Positions 1 to 9,175 of a stretch of 64,000 bases of DNA are shown here, piece after piece (the stretch's first letter is position 1; each line of letters starts with the position of its first letter). Source of the stretch: Whitmania pigra (Eukaryota; Annelida; Clitellata; Hirudinida; Haemopidae); assembly GCA_021613335.1 (NCBI GenBank), contig JAJTWR010000452.1, positions 62,001-126,000 on the forward strand, given 5' to 3'. The notes under the pieces were generated by a model. That model saw only the letters and a list, made by a program, of their open reading frames with translations. It ran no database searches and was not told the DNA's origin. The position numbers and the translations under genes were made by a program.

Positions 1-208
1 TATGTAACAGATGATGTAAATTATCGGATAATCATGTTGACATGATGATTTTTTTAAGAGATCGCCTGAAACATCTACTGAAACTACTTCTGTTTTTGAT
101 TAATTTGGACAATAAAATTTTGTTGAAAATGTTACACTAGTGTAAATAAATATGCTAATAATTATATTTTGTTCAATTGTCCAGAAAATTAATTTTATCA
201 AATGTCAA

Positions 209-382
209 CGGAAAAGTAGTTAAAAAAGTAGTTAAAAGTAGTTAACTACTATGCAAGTAGTTAAGGAGTAGTTACTAACTACTTATTTAAAAAGTAGTTA
301 AAAATAGTTACTAACTACTTTTATAAAAAGGTAGTTAACTACAGTAGTTAACTACTTTTTAAGTAGTTAAAGCCCATCACTG
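209..382. mobile_element. Relic of a hAT-like non-autonomous DNA transposon with GTAGTTAACTAC motifs
   Basis: The stretch is built almost entirely of direct and inverted copies of GTAGTTAACTAC and its halves AAGTAGTT and AACTACTT. It ends at about 371-382 with AGCCCATCACTG, whose reverse complement CAGTGATGGGC resembles the terminal inverted repeats of hAT transposons. Internal AAGTAGTTAACTAC-type subrepeats are common in hAT MITEs. I could not find the matching left terminus, so the element is either truncated or extends beyond what I can recognise. No coding potential is visible. The family assignment rests on terminus similarity only. Confidence 0.45.
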
Positions 383-502
383 TGCATTAGTGCAATAATA
401 GGACTAAGAATTTATATGTATCCCATTTGTATAGCGCCATATCCATAGCGCATGATTATATAAATCGCTCATTGGATCTTATCTAACCATTTTATTTTGA
501 AG

Positions 503-1072
503 ATTCAGACGAGGCATTGAAACCGAAGTGCAGCATTTGCTACGAAGACTTTGTGGAGAAAGATTTAATTATTCGACTTTCGTGCAGTCACACTTACCAT
601 AACGATTGCTTCATACCATGGACGGTACAAGTCAGTAACATTAATAGTACATTTAATTATTCGTTTGTTAAACGATAAACATTTAACCAAAATAACAGAG
701 CCAAACATGTCCAATGTGCAGACTTTCTATTGAATTTAATCATGCATGCTTAGAATGCAAAAAAACCTTCTGTGGCAATGATTTAGTTGCCCGATTTTCG
801 TGCCGTCACCTTTACCACGACAACTGCATCGCATCCATGTTGAAAGAGGAGGTCAGTAAAATATCAATAATACATTACTTATTGATTTTGTTAAAACGAC
901 AACCATTTGATTTTATTAACAGTTTCCAATGTGCCCCACGTGCAACAGCAACTTAGGTTTCACAATGGTTTATAACTGGGCCCATCTAATTCCAGTTGTC
1001 TTTTTAGTTGCGATTCTATTTATAAGTTTAATTACTTTAATAGCTTGTGTATTTTCAATGCCCCCAGTTTAA
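503..1072 (+). CDS. Twin RING-H2 finger protein with C-terminal transmembrane segment (5' exon not found)
   Basis: Three exons splice in frame: 503-624, 699-851 and 923-1072 (TAA at 1070-1072). RING 1 has C-x2-C-x14-C-x-H-x2-H-x2-C-x8-C-x2-C, starting at CSICYEDF and finishing in exon 2 at TCPMC. RING 2 starts a few residues later (CLECKKTF), has the same C-x2-C-x14-C-x-H-x2-H-x2-C core, and closes in exon 3 at MCPTC. Both fingers are cut by a phase-0 intron between their sixth and seventh zinc ligands. A hydrophobic run of about 25 residues follows, just before the stop. RING-H2 proteins with a membrane anchor are usually E3 ubiquitin ligases. The acceptor at 501-502 is preceded by a stop in frame, so an upstream exon with the start codon must exist. 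I did not find it; it may lie left of the window. A second copy with one RING lies at 3408-3940. Confidence 0.75.
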
Positions 1073-3407
1073 TAACATTTCAATCTTGGCAATCTGTTGA
1101 TATTACATAACTTCAGAAAGGTATTGAACTGTGAGTCATGCAATAAACAACATTTATTTTGTATATCTTCTCTTCCCTGCCAACCTTGAGCGACGTCTCA
1201 CCAAGTTATCATAAAGGATCCAATGCTTTAAAATTGACATGAGTCTATCAAGTGACACTATTTTTTCCAGTGTTTTTGTTTGACTTTGAATCTCTGAAGA
1301 AGTCAGTAATCACATGAGTTGATTTGAACATTCGCACAACTTGAAGGGATGATGTTGTCCTTTCAACCAAACCGTTTATTTATTTCAAAAAGCACAAATT
1401 GGCCAAACGATAGTTTAAAAGCGCTTCTAATAATAACAAAAGAAGAAAGGCAATCACGATGGAAAACGAAAGCAACGAGAGCGAAAAACAAACAGCAGAA
1501 TTTCCCGAGGCTCGGGAAATAACAATTATGAAGCGAGAGAGGTCAGCATGCAAAACAAACTTTTAAAACCAGATAAAGTACCAGCTGATACTTCCTCCTC
1601 GGCAACGAATTCCAAATTTGTGCTAGGCGATTAATAAATGAGAAATTTATAGCATCGATTTTGCACGTCTGATTGCACTTTGAACGTATGACCACGTTGT
1701 CATGTGATAATGAGAGAATTTAATATAATTCAAAAGGTCGGTTTTGGCAAATCTATTTAAAATGTTGTAAATGAAACATAAATCCAAAGTAATGCGTCGC
1801 CATGCCTTTTATCACGTTCCAGTGAATCCGAGAAGTTTGAGTCTGTTCATAACAACAGAATTGCTGGAAAGGAATAATCTTCTCTGCTCAGATTTGATAT
1901 TCTCAATCAAATACTTGTGATGGGAGTTTCAGTTTTCAACATAACAGAATCAAGAGAGCTACCAAATGTGCCAGCGATGTGGTCAGGAAATAATATTTTG
2001 CGAAACTTTTAAGAATCTAGCTTTTAGCATACTATTGCTTTTTGCAATAACCAGGGATGTCGTTTAGGGGGGAATGGAGGTGTATGGATAAATCCCCACA
2101 TGGTTTTAAGCTAAAATAAAAGACAGGTCATTTCCTCAATTTGTGCGAATGTTCATAACTAATACTGGTAAAATCTGAAATGACGTCCCTGGCCAGAACG
2201 ATTAAAATCTGTTTTAAATTAAATCGTCTTTTTTAGGTTGGAAATAAATTAATTTTAGAATTCAATATTATTTACTATTCAAAACCAAGTATTTTTTCAT
2301 TGTAATGACTATCACAATCTTTTAGCTTCTAAATAAAGCAATGTCATAGCGATATATTATTTTAGTGCTTCCAACTCATTCTTTGTTTTGCAGATTGAAG
2401 GAGGTGGTAACTTATTATCGTTAAGATACGACTATCATGAACTAGGATCATTTTTCATTTCAACCCGTTTAAAGTTTTACTTAAATGATCGTTACTGTGT
2501 TACGAAAGTTAAAATAAAAAAAGTGTATAACAAGATTCGTTATGCGAAAAGTCATTAACATACTAAGCGTTTGCCTGTCGTTTAATTATCGTCTTTTATC
2601 ATTCAGGAATAAGACGAAATTGCAGAGAAAGTGAGAAACAAGAAGTGAAGACATTTTTTATATATGTACACAATTAATAACTTAATAACTTTAAGTAAAC
2701 GAATAATTTTTAAATACAACTGATATTTCTCAGTTAATTTTGATTGCCTAATGATATCGAATATAATCATGAAGTTATAAATAATAATTTGATAAAGCAG
2801 GAGCAACAATGTCCGACGAGTCAACTATTTTGCCTCACACTACAGTTGACAAGAATGACCAAAGAGAGCCTGAAATCGGTTAGCGACTTAAGGAAGCGTA
2901 TCTAATTTTGTTTAGGGATGTTGTTTCCGCTTTTTCCAAGGGGGCAAACCCTTGCACAGTTTGAGAAGATGACCTTTTCTTGCGCTTAAGTACAGAGAGA
3001 AGCAGTAAATGTAGTAGTGATAGTATTTTATTTTTTATTTTGTAGTATTTTATTAAGGTCCTCAGCACAGCTTGATGATTAGGACAAGACCAAAGACAAC
3101 AAACAAAATCGATAAATGCTAAACGACTAACAGCAAATAAAGCTTCATATCGGATTTGGTCGATTTTTAAAAATCCACTGGTGTATTAATTCCAGACTAG
3201 CCTTGTTGTTGAGCATGATGCACTCATTTATATAGCACCACATACGTAACGCCCTTTACGTATAGCTTCTTCTTAAGATGCTTTGGTAGCACAGGCTATG
3301 TTTCGAACACGTCGCATTGCTTCTGCTATTACCGCAGTATATGTGAATGAAGCCCATTCGTTTAACCTGAAAAAGGATCTTGTCTAACTACTCAAATTTT
3401 TTTAAAG
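1073..3407. other. Intergenic region without a supported gene
   Basis: AT-rich spacer between the two RING genes. It holds a small inverted-repeat element (2051-2192) and, near 3040-3085, a tract ending in GATGATTAGGAC that matches the 3' part of the SINE at 4115. The first exon of the second RING gene may lie near the right end. That end (about 3230-3400) shows scattered similarity to the sequence preceding the first RING gene, for example GGATCTTRTCTAACYA shortly before each acceptor. No ORF here has coding character. Confidence 0.6.
2051..2192. mobile_element. Short inverted-repeat (MITE-like) element
   Basis: CCAGGGATGTCGTTT at 2051-2065 and AAATGACGTCCCTGG at 2178-2192 are imperfect inverted repeats (13 of 15 pairs) around about 110 bp of non-coding DNA. 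The size and end structure fit a small non-autonomous DNA transposon. No family is recognised, and I found no clear target-site duplication. Confidence 0.35.
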
Positions 3408-3546
3408 AAAATTCAGTCAATGAATCAAATTATGAGTGTAGCATTTGCCGCGAAGCCTACCTAGACGAAGATCTAGTTGATGTACTTCCATGTCGTCATT
3501 TTTTCCACAGTACTTGCAACACTACCTGGATGTCGGTAAGTAGATA

Positions 3547-3620
<74 letters not shown>

Positions 3621-3940
3621 TATTATTATTATTATTATTATTATCATCATTATTATTATTATTATCATCATCATCATAACTCGGATTAAATAAAATTTAC
3701 CGTTTGCGGCATTTTTTTATTTTGTTAAAAACTAAAAATATTTTATTTTAGGGACTAAATAAGACTTGTCCAATATGCAGATCATCCATCCCATCAAGAT
3801 TGATTCGTGATTGTCGAAGTCTGACGATAGCATGCTGCGCTGGTCTTTTAGTCCTTTGTTTTCTTGCCCTTTTGGCAAACGTATTCATTTCTTTTGGTCT
3901 TTTTATTATATTTGGTATAATTAACTTGGCACAGGGTTGA
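3408..3940 (+). CDS. RING-H2 finger protein with C-terminal transmembrane segment (5' exon not found)
   Basis: Two exons, 3408-3535 and 3752-3940 (TGA at 3938-3940), join in phase 0. The RING reads CSIC, x14, C-R-H-FF-H-ST-C, x10, CPIC, which is a complete RING-H2 ligand set. After it comes a run of about 40 mostly hydrophobic residues (CAGLLVLCFLALLANVF and onward) that could span the membrane once or twice before the stop. The intron falls between the sixth and seventh zinc ligands, exactly as in the gene at 503-1072, and the final exon has the same RING-tail-plus-membrane layout, so the two are paralogues. The intron is filled with (ATT)n. The start codon must lie in an upstream exon that I did not identify. 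Probable membrane-bound E3 ubiquitin ligase; substrates unknown. Confidence 0.75.
3548..3678. repeat. (ATT)n microsatellite in the RING gene intron
   Basis: About 130 bp of nearly pure ATT repeat, shifting to ATC at its right end, immediately after the splice donor at 3536. Confidence 0.95.
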
Positions 3941-5577
3941 TTTAAATCACGATGTTTATGTGAATAAAAATCCAAAAATTCGATTTTTTTTTTTCAATTT
4001 ATATAGAATTATTTATTTAAATTGGTTATTTTGCAGATTTTACCCAAAAAAAGGTTTCGCATTTTCTTTTAGATCATTCAGTCAATGCGGCAGTTCTTTC
4101 TTTAAAAAAAAGTAATGTTTTATTAACGTCCGTTGCATAGCTAGATGATTAGGACGGTGCTTCCGCAGCGGGGTTTGAATCCCGTGCTGCCATCGTGAGA
4201 GACGCAGCCTTAACCATTAGGCCATGCGGGCGCACTAGTACCCTTTTTATCGACGCTTTGTTATTTATTGTCTAGTGAAACAGTCAATCTCTTTTATCAT
4301 TATCCATTGAATGCGATTATAATAAGATAATCACTAGTAGGAGCATTACTCATTAATATTCAGCGCTTCCTGATTGGCTGGATTAAGAAGAGGCTACTTG
4401 TGGTAGCTTTAGCCACTTTGCCGTCTTACCATCAGTTACCATCAATTTCTAGCTTTTCTAGGTCCTCCAGTGGAGGATGTTGATGTAAAGCTATTTTTGT
4501 AAACTAGGGTTGCTTCGGCTACTCCAGCGCGTTGACTTGGTACTGTAGTACAACCGGGAACAACTTTGAAATTGAGCAGGTATTCCTGTCCAAATGATCT
4601 CGTTATTCAAAGGACGTTAATTTAACTAACTACCACCGATTGGCAGGCTCAAAACAAGTATGATTGCGCATCTTGACCTAGCTAAATAATTTATGAGACA
4701 AAAGACCACTTCAAAAAGCTCAAGCCGATGGGAGGGAGGTTCAGCAAAAGCAATTACCCCTCTCGTCTTGTTAACGTCTTTTATGAATGACCTCCTTAGA
4801 GAGAATTTAAAAATCTCTTTTTATATGACATTTCTTTGCCAGGAAAAAACTAATATATTAAACAAGACATCAAGTTTCAAAGCATTATTTAAAATTGTAC
4901 ATTAACATGTTTTGAGTTATAATGTTGAAGGTTGATTTAGTAATCGTCAAAAATATTCTCATATTTCATAAGTAGATGATTAGGACGCGGACAACAAGTC
5001 AGTACAACAACATGAACACCAATGACATAAACAAAAATTACGCAGGGTCAGATCAGTCTTTTCTACAGGAGATTTCTTCTTTTTTCTTAAACCCACCAGT
5101 AAACTTAGGTCTGACATAATTACCGAGCGTAGTTCTCGAATCCAGTGACTGTATCTTGGGAGTTCTTGACTAGAAGAGTTCTGGAATGAAATGATTAGTG
5201 GACTCCTCCTTCTGAGGATAAGTTTGGCCTTTACCGCTATACTGCCTCTTTTTTTGGAACAGGTATCGATACGGATGGCATAAAATAATCTCACACCATT
5301 AGATTACATCACATAATTAGCAAACATTAGAAGGAATGACGACATTTTCTCCGAATGCAATGCAATGCAATACATTTTCAAATTTGCAAAGAAACGCATA
5401 AAAATTAGTCAGTTAACAAAAATTGTTAAAAAGTAATATTTAAAAAAATTACATAAAATTTTGTATTTAAAATTGTGTTATTAGAAATTATAGGTCTTTT
5501 TAGGAATCTGTTTTGTCGTTGTTTTAACGTGAGCTGGTTTTCTAGTTGTTTCGGACGTGAAGTTTTCAGCTTATATT
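3941..5577. other. Intergenic region containing a SINE; no gene supported
   Basis: Spacer between the second RING gene and the first coding exon of PDAP1. It contains the tRNA-derived SINE at 4115-4236 and a second GATGATTAGGACG relic at about 4966-4987. Open frames at 4693-4905 and 4980-5294 have no recognisable domains and no splice or homology support. Confidence 0.6.
4115..4236 (-). mobile_element. tRNA-derived SINE (tRNA-Arg-like head)
   Basis: Read on the minus strand, the element begins with GCGCCCGCATGGCCTAATGG, and TGGCCTAATGGTTAAGG within it is a good RNA polymerase III A box. About 40 nt downstream, CGGGATTCAAACCCCG is a B box set in a short T-arm-like stem. The head resembles arthropod and vertebrate tRNA-Arg (GGCCTAATGGATAAGG). 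The downstream tail CCTAATCATCTAGCTATGC recurs in part at about 3040-3085 and 4966-4987, which suggests a dispersed family. It is unlikely to be a functional tRNA because the anticodon arm and acceptor stem do not fold properly. Confidence 0.6.
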
Positions 5578-6921
5578 ATGCCCAGAGGTTGGAATTCAGA
5601 ATAATATTATCTGAATTTAAAATTTCTATAGAAATTGTTTTTGAATGTTGCTCTACGCTTTTTTATATGAAAGTTGATTTTTGTTATTAGCTTTGTGCAA
5701 TAATATAGTAATGTTATAATAATCTTCACTAAAGTTATTATTTGTTAAAGTATATAGAAATTGTAAATTGGAAGCTCAATAACTGACAAAATCGGTCATT
5801 TCTTTGACTGCTTTCAAGGCTCATCAGAGACTAGTTTACTAGCATTTAGAATTAGGTGTTTGCTGTAATAATGCTACTAATAAATCGGGGTAGCTGATGT
5901 TTATGATTCCAACTTCCATCAGATTGAATAATGGTTATGTAACTATGCACATTCAGGTAATAAACCTTGAATTAACATTTGCCCCGTTAATTATTAGCTG
6001 ACTTTGATTTATATGAGTGAAGCTTATTAAAATAACTGAAGATGACAAAATGATATTAAATTTAGGAAAAAAGAAGTCGCACAAAGGAGGTCATCGTTGC
6101 TTCACCAACGAACTAGACCTCGAACGTGAAGCAGAGAAGACGAGGAAAGAAAAAGAATGGAGGGTTGGTTGATGTTTGAGAAATTTTCTTGATTTGGATG
6201 ATTCAATCGAACTATCTTACAGGCAAGACAAGGACTCGAGAGTGAAGAATCGGGAAGCGATGATGAAAAGGACGAAGCTGCAGCCAAACCTCAGGCTGCA
6301 GAGCACGAGGAATCTAATGAAAGTGAAGAGGAATCAAGCGAGGAAGAAGAGGGAGAGGTGGAATTATTTCTGTTTTCCTTAGAAACATCATTTGCCTACA
6401 AACTTTGTCTTTTTTGTGTGACTTAGCAATTTTGCATGTTTTTAATTTCCTACCTTAACGCCCACAGGCAGACAAGCCAAAAGGCATTTCCCATCTCATT
6501 GAAGTTGAAAATCCAAACAGACTCAAACAAAAGACTAAAAAGGTGACCGAATTGGATGCAGAAATAGCCAAACCTTCCATGAGTAGAAGAGAAAGGTATT
6601 GGTGTTTGCATCTTTTTATTCGAAGGCTTTCTTTAAAATAATGTCTTGTTGACAGGGAGGAGCTTGAGAAGCAGCAGTCCAAAGAAAGGTACCAAAAGCT
6701 CCACGAGGCCGGAAAGACGGAAGAAGCTCGAGCCGATCTGGCAAGGCTTGCCCTGATTCGTAAGCAGAGGGAAGATGCTGCGAGGAAACGGGAAGAGGAG
6801 AAAAAAGGTAACGTCTCGACGCTTGGTTTTTAATGAGATTTGCTTTCGGTTGATGAGCTTCTTCGTCGTTTCAGTGGCCGAGCAGCGATTGTTGGAGAAG
6901 AAAGTAAAGAGTCAGCATTGA
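5578..6921 (+). CDS. PDAP1: 28 kDa heat- and acid-stable phosphoprotein (PDGFA-associated protein 1)
   Basis: Six coding exons splice in frame: 5578-5587, 6066-6163, 6223-6357, 6468-6595, 6656-6807 and 6875-6921 (TGA at 6919-6921), giving 189 residues (human PDAP1 has 181). Exon 1 encodes only MPR plus one base of a glycine codon, and joins exon 2 to give [13 protein letters not shown], matching the human start MPKGGRKGGHKG. The middle is acidic, with SEES, DDEKDE and a run of Ser/Glu. The conserved core follows: [21 protein letters not shown], then the helix around [20 protein letters not shown] and [19 protein letters not shown]1 is a small, highly charged, casein-kinase-phosphorylated protein reported to bind PDGF-A; its molecular role is not well settled. 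Family identity is clear from the core. Confidence 0.95.
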
Positions 6922-7315
6922 ATACAATTTAATTAAGAAGAAATTTTTGTACTTTCTGCGTTTGAAGCTAGTGATTTTGCTTACAAATGACACCCTTGAT
7001 TTGTCCTTTGGACAACTTCAAACTTGTGTTACATGTTCTGGTTTTTAATTTCGGTCTTATTGTAAGTTTGGGCAGGGGCACGGGCCAATGGCTGTTCGGT
7101 TGCAGAAGAGCGTTTGTTTGTACTGCTAACGTGTTTATGGAACAGCCGAAATGATGAAAATGCTTAACACTTCTAAAACAAAGTCTAAATACGCAGACTG
7201 GGTATCGCGCTTTAATTTACCTCGGTCTCTGTTTTTGAGTCAGTGTCTACTTTTACTTATCCCGCATGTTTACAAATGAGGCGATAACTCTATAACTTAG
7301 GAGTCATGAAATATC
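6922..7315. other. Spacer between PDAP1 and SMIM15
   Basis: About 390 bp with no coding signal. It must hold the PDAP1 3' UTR and the promoter or 5' UTR of the next gene, but I see no clear TATA box and no AATAAA here. Confidence 0.5.
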
Positions 7316-7591
7316 ATGGATTCGGATAGTAAAATGACTGAGTGCTGGATTGAGAGTCTCGTAGTTTATGCTTCCGGGCATCCATCATTTTTTCTTTTAA
7401 TCGTGTTGTTGCTGGTTAGTCCGTGCTTTCTGGCATCTTTTTTCCTTACTCTTCGACTGGAGATCAAGATCAGAAATAAGGCTAAAGAACACAGACAGTG
7501 CGTAGAGAAAATTTTAGACAAAATATCTGAAATTCGCAGACCATCTCCAACTGTGGAAAGGAGTCAAAAAGAAATTATGGCGAACAGTTGA
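7316..7591 (+). CDS. SMIM15: Small integral membrane protein 15-like
   Basis: A single-exon ORF of 91 residues starting at ATCATGG. Residues about 9-70 align with the vertebrate SMIM15 pattern: W-x-E-x-x-V near the start, a membrane segment of about 23 residues that ends in PCFLAS (human PLFLAS), then L-x-x-x-L, then a charged Lys/Glu/Arg-rich helix (IRNKAKEHRQCVEKILDKI). The charged tail is likely cytosolic and possibly coiled. SMIM15 is intronless in its coding region in vertebrates too. Its function is unknown. The N-terminal extension and Pro/Ser tail are not in the human protein (74 residues). An AATAAA lies about 600 bp downstream. The assignment rests on the short hydrophobic core and remembered similarity, so it needs a profile search. 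Confidence 0.72.
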   Translation: MDSDSKMTECWIESLVVYASGHPSFFLLIVLLLVSPCFLASFFLTLRLEIKIRNKAKEHRQCVEKILDKISEIRRPSPTVERSQKEIMANS

Positions 7592-8190
7592 GTGCAATCA
7601 AAACGTGATTAATATTTATTTATGAGTTTCTTCCAGTCCTTCAAGATGAAATTCCAGTTATTTCATATCTGCTTGAGATAACAATGCTTTGCATCTAAGA
7701 TGATATTGATTGCTGACTTTTTGTCATGAAATTCTGCATTAGTAATTTATCTCATTTTCATGTTAGATTTTAAGTTTATACGATCACATGCTGTAGTGTG
7801 CTTTTATGATGTGTGTTTTAGGTGTCAATTGTTTGGAATCTACTTTATGTTGTGTTTAGTGTGTATTTGCACAAGCATTGAACTTCTGCAGTTTTAGTTA
7901 TACTGTTGCAATTCATTTGTTTCAATTATTTATTGACAGCCAAAACGTTTTTAGTGAAAGTTATTTTCTGAATCATTTTTAAGCTTTGCAATTATGTGTC
8001 TGATTATGTGCTTTGAGAACAAACTATTATATTTTATTGTTTGAGTTATTTTTAAAAAATACTAACGATGAGATTTAATTTTCGACCTAAGGAATGATTT
8101 GGGATATGTTTGAGGGGGTGTTTATAATTTCATATTTATCCTTGTCATTAGAAACATGCAAGTAATCTGATACAAAGTTGCTTCAGGTGA

Positions 8191-8196
8191 AATAAA
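8191..8196 (+). promoter_or_regulatory. Candidate polyadenylation signal for SMIM15
   Basis: AATAAA 600 nt after the SMIM15 stop, the first good hexamer on this strand. No other gene intervenes. Confidence 0.5.
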
Positions 8197-8199
8197 CCT

Positions 8200-9175
8200 T
8201 CATCACTTCATCTCCCGTGACCTTTGGCAATCTTTAAGTCCTGGTGATGGCTTTTGAATATCAAATGATCAAAATTTGTTAAAGAAAAAGTAGAGTGCAG
8301 AGAAGCAAACATCTGCCGTGACTTGATAGCAAGTTTTGCATGGAGATTTTATTGATGGTGGATCAGGGAGTAAAATAGGATTTTGTAATTGAGGATGGAT
8401 TGACCAATAGTGGGGGTGCATCTGAATTAACCTTGGGTCGAAATGCTTTGACTCCAAATAAGAGGAGAGTATAAAAACTGGCCATCCAATGACCGTTTCT
8501 TTCTTAAGCATGATAAAATTTACGCATGACTTGGTTGCTTGTAATTGCACCCCCAGCTGATGGGGGGGCTGGTGTCTTTAAAATATGCAGAGGTGTTAGC
8601 CGAGAGGTGGGGCACGTGTCTCCCCATGACTGCTGACTCCATCAAGAAATTATCCGATGGCGTGGGCGAGGTCAAATTGAAATTTAGCTTATTCGTATGT
8701 GTATTTACAAATGAAAAAGAGTTGGCACCAGTAACTCAGGGACGAAATTAATCTTGTGACAAGCGCGATGAGGCCGCAACACTTGGAAATTAATTGTCTG
8801 GTTACTTGGGGGTTGGCTACTGTTGCCCTCAAAATTATGGAATGAAATTAAATCTACCCAGAAGCAAATCGAGTTTATTTTCTCTGAGCTTTGATTCCTA
8901 GGAGTTTCTAATGTTTATAAATCCTTCTACAGGTTTTGTGCATAAATTTAAATTAATTTATAGTTGAATTAGCTTTGCTTTCAAAATATTTTTAACAAAG
9001 GTATGGAAAACATTAAGTGAACGTTTAACTACTAGTCAACGCATCTTCTTGCATATGTTTTCAGTGTTCGGCGGCAAGTCATCAAAATAGGTTCGTCGTA
9101 TGTGTATATGTTCACGCTCACGATTGTCTAGTTTAATTGGCAGCCTGGTGTCACTTGGTTATAATTTTGGACGCC
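8200..9175. other. Spacer between SMIM15 and POLH; no gene seen
   Basis: Open frames at 8269-8550 (minus) and 8545-8751 (plus) have no domain signal or splice context. The POLH promoter should lie just left of 9176, but no TATA box is evident. Confidence 0.5.

Noticed and set aside
4115..4236. Functional tRNA gene on the minus strand
   Set aside because: A and B boxes are present, but the acceptor stem and anticodon arm do not form, and partial copies exist nearby, so a SINE is more likely.
8269..8751. Two short ORFs between SMIM15 and POLH
   Set aside because: No domain, no conserved motif and no exon structure; probably 3' UTR and spacer.
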